The translations under genes were made by a program, and so were the position numbers. From Uloborus plumipes (taxonomy: Eukaryota; Arthropoda; Arachnida; Araneae; Uloboridae), in NCBI GenBank assembly GCA_038373865.1, contig JAXGGA010004517.1, positions 1 through 64,000 on the forward strand: a stretch of 64,000 bases of DNA. Reading direction: 5' to 3'. Below the pieces are notes generated by a model that was given only the letters and a program-made list of their open reading frames with translations, made no database searches and had not been told where the DNA came from. Numbering within the stretch: position 1 is the first letter of the stretch; each line of letters opens with the position of its first letter. Shown here piece after piece: positions 12,835 to 24,090 of the stretch.

Positions 12835-12952
12835 TAGTAAGTCATTTTGAAATTCTTATCAATATTTCAGGAAAATTGGCTGTAAATTATTTGTTTTTCA
12901 GTTGAAACCCAATGTTGCCTAGTGGTTTTTAAACCATAAACCACATTAAAAT

Positions 12953-13651
12953 TAGGGATGCACCGATTAATCGGCAGTACCGATTAATCGGCCATAATCG
13001 GCCACTTTGCCGATTATTAATAATCGGCAAAATTCGGCCGATTAATCGGCCGCAAAAATATTTTTCAAATTTTCCTCTTTAAAGTATACCTTCACTAAGA
13101 AACTATGATGAATAATTTTTTTACAATAATCCTCACAGTTGATTTAAAGTTTTCTTTTAATTATTTCACCTTCTTTAAATAAATATACATAGACAATGTT
13201 GTAAAATTTTTCCTGTGGCGATAGTTTTCTCTTTAGTGCCGTGCTTTTATATTCCCTTTAATTTTCAAAGAATAACAGTATTGAATTAAATTACTACTAA
13301 TTATTAAAAAATATGAATTAAAAATACTCCTAAATTGGAGTGCTCACCACAGACTCCCGCTGCCCCCTCTTTTTTTTTGGATTTTTATGTCCAATTAACA
13401 TATCTAACAATATGTTAATAATATTATTGACAATAATATGAAAATTGGTTCCAAGAAATTTTATAAAAAATTTAAATTATTTTGGGAAAAGTAGGAAAAT
13501 GGAAAAAAAAAATATCTTTCAGAAATAAATTACTTACTATTTCTAAACTTGGAATTGTATAAGAGAGAAAAAACAGTGATGGTAAAATTGGTAGTCGAAA
13601 AACAATCATCCTTATCATTAATCGGCCAATTTGCTTATCGGTGTATCCCTA
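12953..13651. mobile_element. hAT-like MITE, complete
   Basis: The ends are TAGGGATGCACCGATTAATC and, inverted, GCTTATCGGTGTATCCCTA. The flanking 8-mers ATTAAAAT and ATTAAAAA agree at seven of eight positions, which fits the 8-bp target-site duplication of the hAT superfamily. Several CCGATTAATCGG palindromes sit inside the left end. A second copy, inverted and interrupted, lies at about 41901-42620. Confidence 0.8.
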
Positions 13652-14050
13652 ATTAAAAATTAAACTGATTTTTTAAAACATTTTCCCCGTGATTTAAACA
13701 AGAGTTAAAAGCCAAAGAGCGTACTTAAAGTTGCATTTGAAAAGATCATGCATTTAAGCATTAAGCTACAAAAATAAAACAAATTTGACACTTTCTGGGG
13801 TGGCAGTATCAAAACAACATTAAATTTAACATTGTTGTAAACATTAAATTTAACATTGTTGAATATGTACAAAGGGATGGCGTATTTTTGAAAAAAAAAA
13901 GTATCAAAACAACAGATCATTAAATTAAAGAGAAAAAATGGAAGTTGATGCCTCATAAGACTTTAAGGTAAAACAAGCATTCAATTATAACTAGAATAAT
14001 GCTGAAAAAAAAATCCAGAGTTAGCCCACTGCTAGACCACCCTGTTATTA

Positions 14051-14199
14051 TCTACTTATATTAAAAACTGAGTATATTTCAATCTATAAGGCGTGAAGCG
14101 CCTCTTAGCGAGTCGCCTTTGCGGCGAGTAGCTTGTTGAAACTTTCTTTACTACTTTAAAGGCGCGAAGTGCCCGTGCAACGCGGGGTCACGCAGCTAG
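14051..14199 (+). mobile_element. Short Helitron of the TCTACTTATATTAAAAA family
   Basis: The 5' end is TCTACTTATATTAAAAACTG. The 3' end has the GC-rich hairpin around CCCGTGCAACGCGGGG and ends GCAGCTAG. Only about 150 bases long. The same 5' end recurs at 15090 and 15474. Confidence 0.6.
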
Positions 14200-14315
14200 C
14201 TGATAGGGGCATTAGCGGGTCACGTACGTAGTATGTCTTGAAATCTTATGAAAATTAAATTGCATCAAATAATATAACATCAGAATGAGGTAAAAGATGG
14301 GCCGGGGGCATAATA

Positions 14316-15042
14316 CAGGGTGCGCCATAGAAACTTACTTTTTTGAAATGTCAATAAAAACAAAACTACTTAAGTTATTGTTTTAATTTTTTTTTATTTG
14401 AGAGTACAATATCCCAATTTTTTTTTTCATTTAGTCTTGAAAATGACATCCGTTAAATGATGACCCCCATTGAGCATACACTGATTAAGACGATTTTTAA
14501 AGTTTGTGAGCACTCTTTGCAGCATATTAATTGGTTTGTTGGCAATTTCGTCGCGAATGTTATTCTTGAGGTGAGCTATTGTGCGTGGTCGATCAACATA
14601 AACAAAGGATTTCAAATAACCCCATAAAAAAATCGCACGGCCCCTAAATCTGGGGAGCGTGCTGGCCATGGGAGATCGCCTCTGAGAGAGATGAGGTGGT
14701 CGGGGAAATGTTGTCGCAACAAATTCGTTGAATCTCGTGCTGTGTGTGCTGTGACTCCATCTTGCTGAAACCACACGTCCCTAATGTTCATTTTTTCGAG
14801 GCTGGGAAGGAAGAATTCCTCGATGCGCGCGTTGCGTATCAGTAACTGAGCGACCGTTCGAAAAGTAGCTTTCGACGGCAAAGGCGCGCTGTTCTTTTGA
14901 CCATAGCATGATGGCGACTAATTAAAGGGAAAACAAAACTTGGAGATTTCCCGCTCCAGATGCGCCCATACTCGGCTTTCTACGTAGCCAATTCACCGCG
15001 CAGGAATTTTTTCAAAAAAGTAAGTTTCTCTGGCGCACCCTG
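14316..15042 (-). mobile_element. Internally deleted mariner-type (DD41D-like) element with broken transposase
   Basis: Inverted ends CAGGGTGCGCCATAGAAACT and AAGTTTCTCTGGCGCACCCTG are flanked by TA on both sides. The minus strand keeps only the C-terminal half of a transposase. One frame (from 14881) holds the second catalytic block WFQQDGVTAHTAR and PWPARSPDLG. The rest (FLWGYLKSFVY onward, to about 14427) is in another frame, so there is a frameshift near 14640-14650. From the QQD aspartate the third catalytic position falls 41 residues on, where the aspartate expected before FFLWG is missing. At about 730 bp and with no N-terminal half, it cannot encode an active enzyme. Related C-terminal fragments occur at 48360 and 50392. 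Confidence 0.75.
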
Positions 15043-15060
15043 TACATCAACATGCCACAG

Positions 15061-15803
15061 GAAGCTATTCTAGCTGCCCTGGCAGCTAGTCTAATATTAA
15101 AAACTGAGTATCTTCTATGTCCTGCTTCTTTCTCCTGAACTCCAATGAGCTAAAAGTATAACCAGGCACCGATAGATTCGTCATTTTTCAGGCTTCATTT
15201 TAATTTACATAGGGTTTGATAAAGGGATTCTGAAGAAATTGAGAAAAACTTCAAATTTTTACTCAAATTTAAAGCGATTTGTCCGATATGATTGAATATG
15301 AAATCCATCGCTATAAAACGTGGTTGATATGAAACGGTAATAATAATGAGAATGAGAATTTTGAATGAAGACTTAACTGAATCAAACATGAAACTCATTA
15401 GCGGGCCACGTACGTTGTACTTTTATCGCAAGCAACTTGTAATTTTTTAAGACATAAATTAGTTGAAAGGCCATCTACTTATGTTAAAAACTGAGTATCT
15501 ATCTTACTATCTATCTATATCCTGCTTCTTTCTCCAGAACGTCAATGAATTGAAAGTCGAACTAGGTACCTATAGGTTCGTAATTTTTCAGTCTTTATTA
15601 GTTTTAATTTTCGCTTTCAATTATCGAAAGTATAAATTAATATTTTTTTCAACCTATTTTCTCTTCTGGAGTGACTATGAATTCTGTTGAAACAATAAGT
15701 TATCTCAAATGGCTTAGTCGAAGTCACATGATTATAAAGTATTCAAGTTTTGTTATTTTTTTTGTTCAGAGGTAGCCTATGCAGCGCCGTGTCAAGCAGC
15801 TAG
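15061..15803 (+). mobile_element. Tandem Helitron ends and copies
   Basis: A Helitron 3' end (GCTGCCCTGGCAGCTAG, ending 15089) is followed at once by a new 5' end TCTAATATTAAAAACTGAG at 15090. A third 5' end, TCTACTTATGTTAAAAACTG, begins at 15474 and runs to GTCAAGCAGCTAG at 15803. The two interiors share CCTGCTTCTTTCTCC and the following 80 or so bases. This is a tail-to-head series of short non-autonomous copies. A 67-residue minus frame and a 75-residue plus frame here have no recognisable content. Confidence 0.6.
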
Positions 15804-15818
15804 CTTTATTATAAGAAA

Positions 15819-16240
15819 CTAGTGGATATTCCCGGCGTCGCGTGGGCTGAAATGCAACATGCAAAATCCAAGAAGGTATTTTTTGTAACAATGAAATAAG
15901 TGTGCCTTAAATTGATAATTCATTGTTAATAGTAATCTTTGTTGGAAAATACTCATATTTAAATGTGTTAAATTTTATCAATTTGTATGCTTAAAGGCTT
16001 ATCTCTTACTCTACATATTCAAAATTGAAAGAAAATGGCCATTTTGAGACAAAAAATTTGAACTTTTAGCTTTATGGAATTTTTTAAAACTTCAAAAGCC
16101 GCCTATGTGAATTCTAGTACATCAAGGAATTTCTGTGCCAAGTTTGATGAAAATCCGACGAAACTATGGATTTGTATATGAAACAAATATACAAACAAAT
16201 ATATATGGACATAGATACATTTTTATTTATATATGTTCCC
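15819..16240 (-). mobile_element. Non-autonomous Helitron, reverse copy
   Basis: Read on the minus strand, this copy has the same interior as 2730-3105. Its 3' end is the CCCACGCGACGCCGGG hairpin followed by CTAG (complement of 15819-15822). The 5' end is near 16215-16240 and less sharp. It abuts the plus-strand Helitron series that ends at 15803, so the two sets face each other tail to tail. Confidence 0.65.
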
Positions 16241-18310
16241 AGAATCGAAAAAAAAGTCGACTCCATCAAGTAGAAAAGAAAACTAACTACGTATGGTCTT
16301 GGGAAAAAATAAAAAACTTCACCGAGGGAAAAACCTTTCAGATATTTAAATCCCTAGATTGAGAAGCGAGCGCCACTTCTACGTTGACATACTATTCAGA
16401 TTGCAGAGTAAAATCCGGAAACGACAGAAGCTTATGAATAATCCCGCTTCCCATTCCCTATCCTTCTCTCCCCCCCCCCCCAAGCAGCGAATTGGAGGAC
16501 GTCACATCTCAACATGCACATCATTCAAAAGTAATGACGGCAGAGCAAGATAGTGTCATTTCGTGGTAAAATTCTGGTAATTCACTCTACGTAGCCGGTT
16601 TCTCAATCTTAAAATAAATATTTTCAATAGATTGTGTCTTTTTTGTCAAGTTTTAGGCAGTTATTTTATTTTAAAAATACTAATAATAATGTAAATTCGT
16701 TTTGGACAGATTAAAGTTTCCTCAATTAAGGATAGCAGTCAAGTGATCACTTCATATTCCTTAAAAGTATATTTTCCACCTTTCAATCTTCTTTTTTTAT
16801 TCATATTAGAAATCACACAAAAAGAATACTAATGAATCGTAATGTTCAAAACGGAACACCATCATACATGAACCAGTAATCAAAAGATATATTAGCTATA
16901 CAGTAAAAAATGAGCACAATTGCATAAAAGGTAACATGTAGATTTTTTTAAAGCAAAAAAAAAAAAAAAAAAAAAAAATTAAAGGAGACAAAATGAAAAT
17001 GAATGAAAGACATATTCTAAATGTATTCACCTAAATGTCCCACACATTAGTTTAAGATTTTCCTAAGTTGAATACGACTTTAAAAGTAATGTCGTATAAT
17101 AGTTATGTCTAAGAATTTAAAGTAAAATAATAACGTACAAGAAAACGTTACACATCCAAAATAAAGTTAAAAAAAAAAGAAAAGATCTATCATAATTAAT
17201 GTATCTACACCTTTAAAATTAAGTAATAAAATATTCTTTAAATTAGTTTTAAAAAACTAAAAAATACACTTTTAGATGCACTTATAATAAACCCATCAAC
17301 ATGGAATACAAGTAATATAGTTTAGCCTTTATTATTATTAACTCGGTAATAATAGTATTAAATAAATTACTTTTATATTTGTAACGAACGTGAATTTTAT
17401 CTTTTATTCACAGTTACATACATAGAAACCAATAAGTGAAACTAATAAAAGAGGATTAATAATGACGTACGAAGATCCAGTCGAAAAATATTGATTTTGA
17501 AAGAAAAAAAAAAAAGAGCAGCAAGATGAGATTTATCGTTGACAAAAAAAAAAAAATGAATGCAATTTTTTAGATACAACTAAAAAATTTAATCAAAAAC
17601 TTTCAATTTTTTTATGAGTTAAAAAGCTGGAAATAAACTCATTAGAACAAATTTCATTGGTCATGTCGAAAGTGGTCACGTGGTCGCAATGTGCCAATCG
17701 CAAAGTTAATAAAAAGGGGAAACGCCAATGCATGGCAAAGAAAAATCAAGAAACAATCTTGATTGCTCAAAAAAAGAAAAAGAGGGAAACAAATAAATAA
17801 AATAGAAAAAAATATGTCTGATAAAGAGTGAACATGTCATTGAACGGAATAACTATGCATATTGCGAAAACGTATAAAATGACAGGCTTTTAAAGTATCT
17901 TAAACTCAATTGTTTCCATTTTTACGCTCCCTAGATTCTTTTGATAAAGCTATGACCAGTCAAGGAAAAAACATCTGCCGGCGAAATATATATTTCTGGT
18001 CAGCGGTTCAAAACGAGTTAAGAAACGCCGATGCCGAGCACAAGTGACTTTCCCTGCACTGACATAGCGCTGGCAAAGGAACGCGTTTTACAGAATTCAT
18101 TCATTCTTCAAGTGAACACCGGATTGTGTGCTTGTAAGTTATCCATCCTATCTATGTCATCGAATGAAGTTAGCACCAAACAGCGGCTGGTGTCAAAATT
18201 GGTTCAAAACAGCGTAAAATATCGGTATTATTTGCAGCCCATGCAGTTGGCATCAAGGAAAAAGCAGTTGTAGAGATAAATGTATAAGCAATCTCAAGGT
18301 ATAACTCAGT
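16241..18310. other. No recognised gene; A-rich tracts
   Basis: The stretch contains a poly-C run near 16470, poly-A runs near 16957-16978 and 17500-17560, and otherwise AT-rich unique-looking DNA. An 80-residue frame at 18031-18273 has no recognisable motif. Confidence 0.4.
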
Positions 18311-18317
18311 TTCGGGG

Positions 18318-18500
18318 GCCACGGTGGCCTAGAGGTAGAGTCTTCACCTCGTAAGCAAGTGGTCGCGGGTTCGAGTCCCGCCCTGCCCATGGTTGTTGTT
18401 TCAACCTCTCTGTGCCGTAAATTTTTCAGGAGGCAAGGCGCTTAGTACGCAGTCCTCATGTATGTCGAAGCTGGTGGCTTCTGTATAAAAAAACTCACAT
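18318..18500 (+). repeat. tRNA-derived SINE
   Basis: An A-box-like TGGCCTAGAGG (18325-18335) and a perfect B box GGTTCGAGTCC (18368-18378) lie at tRNA spacing. The T-arm GCGGG/CCCGC pairs. The acceptor stem does not pair (GCCACGG against CCTGCCC) and the anticodon stem is poor, so this is a SINE head and not a working tRNA. A tRNA-unrelated body follows to about 18500. Confidence 0.7.
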
Positions 18501-18965
18501 TTTAACGAATGCTGTCGGCACTTAAATTTGAGAATTTATTTCATAATTTTACTTGAAATTAGAGTTAAAATAAAGCCAATTTGAGTTTTCGAATGGGAGT
18601 ATGAGCGTTACCCTTTTCAGAGGATGATTGAATTTTGGGCCAAATTTCATTCAATGCGTCCTACATATAAACGAGCTCATTTCCTCCTTTTAGTTGGATC
18701 AAACCTAACCTGAAAGTGTCATGATGAGGTCATCAGGACATGCTTGGTCTTCACAATTCTACCAGGTTAATTTTTCATCAACTACGGAACAAAATTTTAA
18801 TATCGAAGAAATACGTCATTAATCTACATTTTGATTTACTTCCGTAAAACGTGTTTTTGCGGGAATGCAAGATTTTCTTGATTGACACATAAAATCACAA
18901 TCTCGGGATGCTTGAATGTACTTTTAATGTAATGTTCTTGAGTGGAAAGTTTTCATTGTTAAATC

Positions 18966-19197
18966 CTCGACCCGTTACCGCCCAGTGATCTATTTACAGA
19001 TCACCTCTTTCCAGACTTCTCTTTCCTTTTTGAAAACTATACCTTTTTATCATTTCTTATTGACTGGTTTCCGATTGGAAATTGATTCAATAGGAAAACA
19101 GCCAATAATAATAAGAAATGATAAAAAGGTATAGATTTCAGTGAGGAGTCTGAAAAGAGGTGATCTATAAATAGACCACTGGGCGGTAACAGGTTAA
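18966..19197. mobile_element. Palindromic MITE with CCGTTACCGCCCAGTG ends
   Basis: The left arm CCCGTTACCGCCCAGTGATC continues through GATCACCTCTTT and CTATACCTTTTTATCATTTC. It returns inverted from about 19105 to GGGCGGTAACAGG at 19197. The two arms meet around a short central region near 19070-19100. No coding frame. The last bases lie about 30 bp from the Tc1-like element. Confidence 0.8.
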
Positions 19198-19228
19198 TAA
19201 TACCCTCTGCTGAAACATCTAAAATATA

Positions 19229-20446
19229 CACTGAAGTGACAAAAGTCATGGGATACCTCTTAATATCGTGTCGGCCCTCCTTTTGCCCGGCGAAGTGCAA
19301 CAACTCGACGTGGCATGGACTCAACAAGTCGTTGGAAGTCTTCTGCAGGAATATTGAGCCATGCTGTCTCGATAGACGTCCATAATTGTGAAAGCGTTGA
19401 TGGGGCAGGATTTTGGGCACGAACAGACCTCTTGATGGTGTCCCATAAATGCTCAATGGGATTCATGTCAGGCGATCTAGGTGGCCAAATCATTCGTTGG
19501 AATTGTCCAGAATTTTCTTCAAACCAATTGCGAACAGTTGTGGCCCGGTGACATGGCGCATTGTCATCCATAAAAATCCCATCGTTGTTTGGGTACATGA
19601 AGTCCATGAATGGCTGCAAGTGATCTCCAAGTAGCTGCACATAAGCATTTCCAGTCAATGTTCGGTCCAGTCGCACTAGAGGACCAAGTCCATGCCATGA
19701 AAAAACAGCCCACACCATTACGGAGCCACCACCAGCTTGAACAGTGCCTTGCTGACAGTTTGGGTCCATGGCTTCGTGGGGTCTGCGCCACACTCGAACC
19801 CTACCATCGGCTCTTACCAGCTGAAATCGTGACTCATCGGACCAGGCCACGGTTTTCCATTCATCTAGGGACCAACCGATATGCTCACGTGCCCACGAGA
19901 GTCGCTGCAAGCGATGTCGTTCTGTCAGTAAAGGCACTCGAGTCTGTCTTCTGCTGGAATAGCCCAAGAAATCCAAATTTCTCCGCACAGTTCTAGCAGA
20001 CACGTCCATTGTACGTCCCACATTGATTTCTACGGTGATTTGACGCAGTGTTGCTTGTCTGTTAGAATTTACGACTCTTTGCAGACGTCGCCGGTCTCGA
20101 TCTTTAAGTGCAGGCGGTCGACCACTGCGCTGTCCATGGTGGGATGTTATGCCTGAAATTTCATACTCTCGGCACACTCTTGACACAGTGGATCTGGGAA
20201 TGTTGAATTCTCTAACGATTTCCGAAATGGCATGACCCATGCGTCTAGCTCCAACTAACATTCCGCGTTCAAAGTCTGTTAATTCACGTCGTGCGGTCAT
20301 CATCACGTTAAAACCTCTTCACATGAATAACTTGAACAGAAATGAAAGCTCTGTAAAAGCACTGCGCATTTATACCTGTTCTATGCGATGCTACTGCCAT
20401 CTGAAAATTTGCATATTGCTATCCCATGACTTTTGTCACTTCAGTG
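19229..20446 (-). mobile_element. Complete Tc1-like DNA transposon
   Basis: Perfect 27-bp terminal inverted repeats start CACTGAAGTGACAAAAGTCA on each side. They are flanked by a TA duplication at 19227-19228 and 20447-20448. The 1218-bp element carries one uninterrupted transposase gene and little else. Intact ends, intact gene and exact target duplication all suggest a recent insertion. Confidence 0.93.
19260..20306 (-). CDS. Tc1-like transposase, intact (348 aa)
   Basis: Cut-and-paste transposase acting on the terminal repeats at 19229 and 20446. Residues about 8-60 form a first helix-turn-helix (FERGMLVGARR, then ISEIVREFNIPRSTVSRV). A GR-rich linker (GQRSGRPP) and a second helix-turn-helix (about 75-125, RQATLRQITVEINV) follow, then the RNase-H-like catalytic domain. 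The catalytic acidic residues are the D of VAWSDESRF, the second D of FMDDNAPCH and the E of PIEHLWD. Between the last two I count 36 residues, not the 34 of classic Tc1, so it may belong to a DD36E group. At 348 residues it is full length. The first ATG pair (MMMTARRE) is taken as the start; the exact methionine is uncertain. No frame break was seen. Confidence 0.93.
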   Translation of the reverse strand: MMMTARRELTDFERGMLVGARRMGHAISEIVREFNIPRSTVSRVCREYEISGITSHHGQRSGRPPALKDRDRRRLQRVVNSNRQATLRQITVEINVGRTMDVSARTVRRNLDFLGYSSRRQTRVPLLTERHRLQRLSWAREHIGWSLDEWKTVAWSDESRFQLVRADGRVRVWRRPHEAMDPNCQQGTVQAGGGSVMVWAVFSWHGLGPLVRLDRTLTGNAYVQLLGDHLQPFMDFMYPNNDGIFMDDNAPCHRATTVRNWFEENSGQFQRMIWPPRSPDMNPIEHLWDTIKRSVRAQNPAPSTLSQLWTSIETAWLNIPAEDFQRLVESMPRRVVALRRAKGGPTRY

Positions 20447-20534
20447 TATTAAAAGGAAAAACGTAACTAAACAAGAAAAAATATCAAGAAATAAATCATG
20501 AAGTTAATAAAAATATCAATAATCAAGAAAAACA

Positions 20535-21190
20535 TCAACTCCTAGCTGCCTATAAACGTTCCTAACAACATCTTAAAAATGTTTTTAATGCCATTAGAAA
20601 AAGCAGAAAAATCAATACGCTTGTACTTCAAATATGCATCTGGAGCTATGACGGATTTTTTTAATGATTAATTTAATCGGGCTTTGCTTTAAATTTTAAT
20701 GGAACTGTCAACCTTATTTAATAATTTGTTTAATTTAACAGCAACTTAAAAAGAAAAAAAAATGTGTGCTATTTCCAAATAAGTAAGTATTCGTAATTAG
20801 AATAAAAGTAGCTGCACATATTCGGGTTACTATACTATTGCTCCATGCCGCCAAATTCCTTTTAGCGCAATTTCGGTGCATGAGAGTCATTTTTTTGTCT
20901 TTTTTTTTTTTTTTTTTGTCATGATGTTCCTTTTCCTTACAAGCATCGAACATTGTCAAAATCTACGCTATTAGAAATGGTAACTTTATTTAAATATCGG
21001 AAATGTTTCAAAAGGGGGAAAAAAGATGACAATGGCTTTTAAGCTTATTCTTAAATCTCTCTTATGCACCCTAACAAGAAAAAAAATCAATTCCTACTCC
21101 AAGCTGCCAATAAACGATCCAAACAACATCTTAAAAGTATTTTTAGTGCCATAAGAAAGCCGATACAAGAAAAAAAATCAATACTCCTCC
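20535..21190. repeat. Direct repeat pair of about 110-150 bp
   Basis: The block at about 20530-20640 (CTAACAACATCTTAAAAATG region, then AGAAAAATCAATAC) recurs in the same orientation at about 21075-21190. The copies differ by scattered substitutions and indels. Between them lies AT-rich DNA with a poly-T run at 20899-20918. The origin is unclear. Confidence 0.5.
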
Positions 21191-21699
21191 AAAACTCAGG
21201 TATTCCCAATACACATCGTTCTCCCTGTCTTAATAACGTGTCACTGAATTTGAAACGCGCGTCCTCTTAATTCCCTCTCATCCCATAGATATGAATAGGG
21301 TTACTAGATAGCTGATAGCCTCCAATTTAAACGGGGAACAGTGTAACCCGGAAATCTCGCCAACTGTTCCCCTCGTTAGGCGAAGTTACTGCTTTTAGCA
21401 TTAGAGTCTACGAGGATAACTGCGTGCTTTAAAAATTAATTAAAAATAACTAATTCGCCTTAAATTATCAAATGACCGGTTTTTAACTGAATGACTATCT
21501 GTCTGACAAATATATACGTCATTAAACAAAATCATTTCTCTTTTTATTTAAAACTAGAGTTCCCGCCACTGCTTTGTCTGCGGCAAAATTTAAAAGATTT
21601 TTACTACTGTAGCTGTATCCATATTACAAAAAAAAAAAACTAAGTATGTATAATGTGAAATTCAAGCGTAATTTTACCAGAGTTTATAAGGAAAAAAGG

Positions 21700-21880
21700 A
21701 TATCTGCTTTGCACTGGCAAAATTGTAATGTTTAAGCTTGTGGCGTACGGCTTGACGTGTTCCCCAGTGGGGCCAGAACCAGGGACCTCGGTGATGCCAA
21801 CCCAGTCCTTTGGCCGCTGAACCAAAAGGCTAGTGACTCGGAGGGCAAAGTTGGGGTATGTGTTCTCTAAGTACGCCACA
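21700..21880 (-). repeat. Degraded tRNA-derived SINE
   Basis: On the minus strand, TAGCCTTTTGGTTCAGCGG resembles a tRNA A-box region. About 50 bases on, GGTCCCTGGTTCTGGCCCC stands where a B box would be, with changes from GGTTCGANTCC. An overlapping 79-residue frame is a by-product. The family differs from the other SINEs in the window. Confidence 0.45.
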
Positions 21881-22129
21881 AGCTCTAAAGCTGCGATTAA
21901 GAAAACGTTTTCGCTTGGCGAGATTTACTATGCTTAAGAGATACCTTTTTTATAGTTATCTTCGATTTAAACGAAATTTAAGTTTTAGCTAATGGCTTTT
22001 TTTATTTACTTGATGATTTATTTTTAATTGTAATTAGGATTTATTTTCACTTTTTGTGGAGCGTTTACGTTCAGAGAAATAATTATAAAATCTATAATAT
22101 AATAACTACAAACTATATAAAATCACAAC

Positions 22130-22510
22130 ACCGACGCAAGGGCGATAATCTTACAAATCTGGACTCCGGCTCTACCCTATTCTTGCCAAGCATATTCAAG
22201 TTTCTACCATAGGATCCTCTCTCTTGTCACATCTCCGCAGCTCTTTTCTTTGAGACGTCTCCTCGCATCGGAGCGAGGCAATCAAAGCGACAACTAAACC
22301 GACAAAGGGCATAAAAATAAAAGCCAGCGAGACCGATAATCCAATTTCGCTCTCTTCCCGGTAATCAAATGATAAAATAAGCACTTTAATGATGGACTCG
22401 GGCGAGAGGAAGAGAGATAACAAAAGAAGCTGCAGGGAAGATGAAGGCAGCAGAAGGTCTTTCTGTCCTTCCGTTAGGCTGGGGGGGGGGATGGAGTTTA
22501 ATTTCGACAT
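22130..22510. other. GC-richer unique block, possible intronic regulatory DNA
   Basis: No terminal repeats and no recognisable protein (a 104-residue minus-strand frame looks fortuitous). Base composition is closer to the exons than to the flanking repeats. Contains GTAATCAAATGATAAAATAAG and a poly-G run ending near 22490. Function unknown. Confidence 0.25.
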
Positions 22511-22788
22511 TAGCTAGATTTTCGCATTCTATATTCATATAGTACATACATTGTCACAAATTTTGTAAATAAATGTTATTTTTACTTTTCTTTGTACTTC
22601 GTCGTAGTTTTTCTCAATTTGGAGTTAATTTGCTCAAAATTACCCTACTTTCTGGAATATTACTAGTATGAAATTAATAAATACCTTTGAAACAAAGTAA
22701 CCAATAGTCAATTTGCTAATTGTCAATTAGAAGAACGTTTTCTTCCAAACAAATACTAACGTCATAGACGTAGGACAGTTTTGACACA

Positions 22789-24090
22789 TACCGTAAAATG
22801 GGGTGTATAGGAACAGCGGGGGGTCAATCGGAACAAAACTTCCAGACCGTACAAAGAAATTCTTCATAAATTTACTATTGGGATTTTTTTTGCCATTATT
22901 TTTTTTTTAGAAAGGTAAGATCATAGGAAGTAGGAAAAAATTACTTTTGTCAATCTGGCAACGCTACTGGCTTCTAAGGAGGGCTGTACGTGGAATGCTA
23001 GAAAACATCACATTTTCATAGACTGCAAAACTTCATATGCAAAAACAAACCTTCTTATATTTTAAACCTAAGAGTGGTATGTTTCAATTATACATGTATC
23101 TGAACAACAGAATACCACATTAGAATTTACATTTTTTATAAATTGTGTCATAAAAATGAAGAATTCTGAAAAATGCCGTAGGAAAAAAAATTGCGGGGTG
23201 AATCGGAACACTTTGTTCTGTTGTTCCAATTCAAACTTATTTGAAGGAAACTATTTGAAAAATCAAGATTCTAACCCCAATTTCTCTAATCAAGACAAGG
23301 ACAAGGATTTATTACTGTTTATCTCCTCTCGTGAGCAACTAGATCTTAGAATGACAAAAAGTTGCAGATTTCATAAGATTTTTTCTCCAGGAGACTTATT
23401 TTTATTTAAAATACGAGAGGGAAAGTCATATAGACTTTATATAGCAAAAGGCAAGCACACAGACAGTGATGAATAAGCGAAAAAAATCTTTCAGGACAAT
23501 CCCCGAAACCCAGAGATTTTAAGAAACTAAAGAAAAGGCAGAGATCATCCCAGAAGATGCTATGAAAAAAACTTAAGCCAAGTCACAATTGCTAGTTTTA
23601 AGGACAAGTACATATTTGTGGACGACATGAGTGACTTCCATTCGTGTTTAAATCTTTGTGTTTCAATTCAAAAGCATTTCTTAAAATTACTTTTCATTTT
23701 TCATAAGTTCAAAATTATTTTAAATTTTGACAAATTATAAGCGTTTACTGATATTGATATTATACTTTTATTTGACAGTATTTATCTGTTCTTGTTCTTC
23801 CCCATCAATATTACTCATGTTTGTGAGACCTATTACAGGTTTCATGGAAAAAAAATAAAAATTTTAACATGTGTTCCAATTGACCCCTATCAGCGGGGTG
23901 ATTCGGAACACCCATAATTTCCTATATATTTTAATAATAACTGTTCAAAATGTTTTGTGTTTGCTTGGAATATCAAAAGTAAAGCAAGACCGAAGTTTTT
24001 ACCCAGAAAATTAAATTGAAAAAAAATCTTTTAACTGCTTTTTTTACAATCAAAGCTGAAAAGTGTTCCGATTCACCCCATTTTACGGTA
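22789..24090. mobile_element. 1.3-kb element with TACCGTAAAATGGGGTG ends
   Basis: The left end TACCGTAAAATGGGGTG is matched by the inverted right end CACCCCATTTTACGGTA, with TA at both outer edges. The subterminal motif GGGGTG followed by CGGAACA recurs inside, directly at 23196 and 23894 and inverted at 23874 and 24063. One plus-strand frame of 106 residues (23156-23476) is lysine-rich at its start and matches no family I know. Non-autonomous TA-inserting DNA element, perhaps of the Tc1/mariner group. Confidence 0.75.

Noticed and set aside
18318..18389. Functional tRNA gene
   Set aside because: Good A and B boxes, but the acceptor and anticodon stems do not pair; a SINE head explains it better. 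The same holds at 30520 and 60183.
19315..19996. Plus-strand frames across the Tc1 element
   Set aside because: Shadows of the transposase on the other strand.
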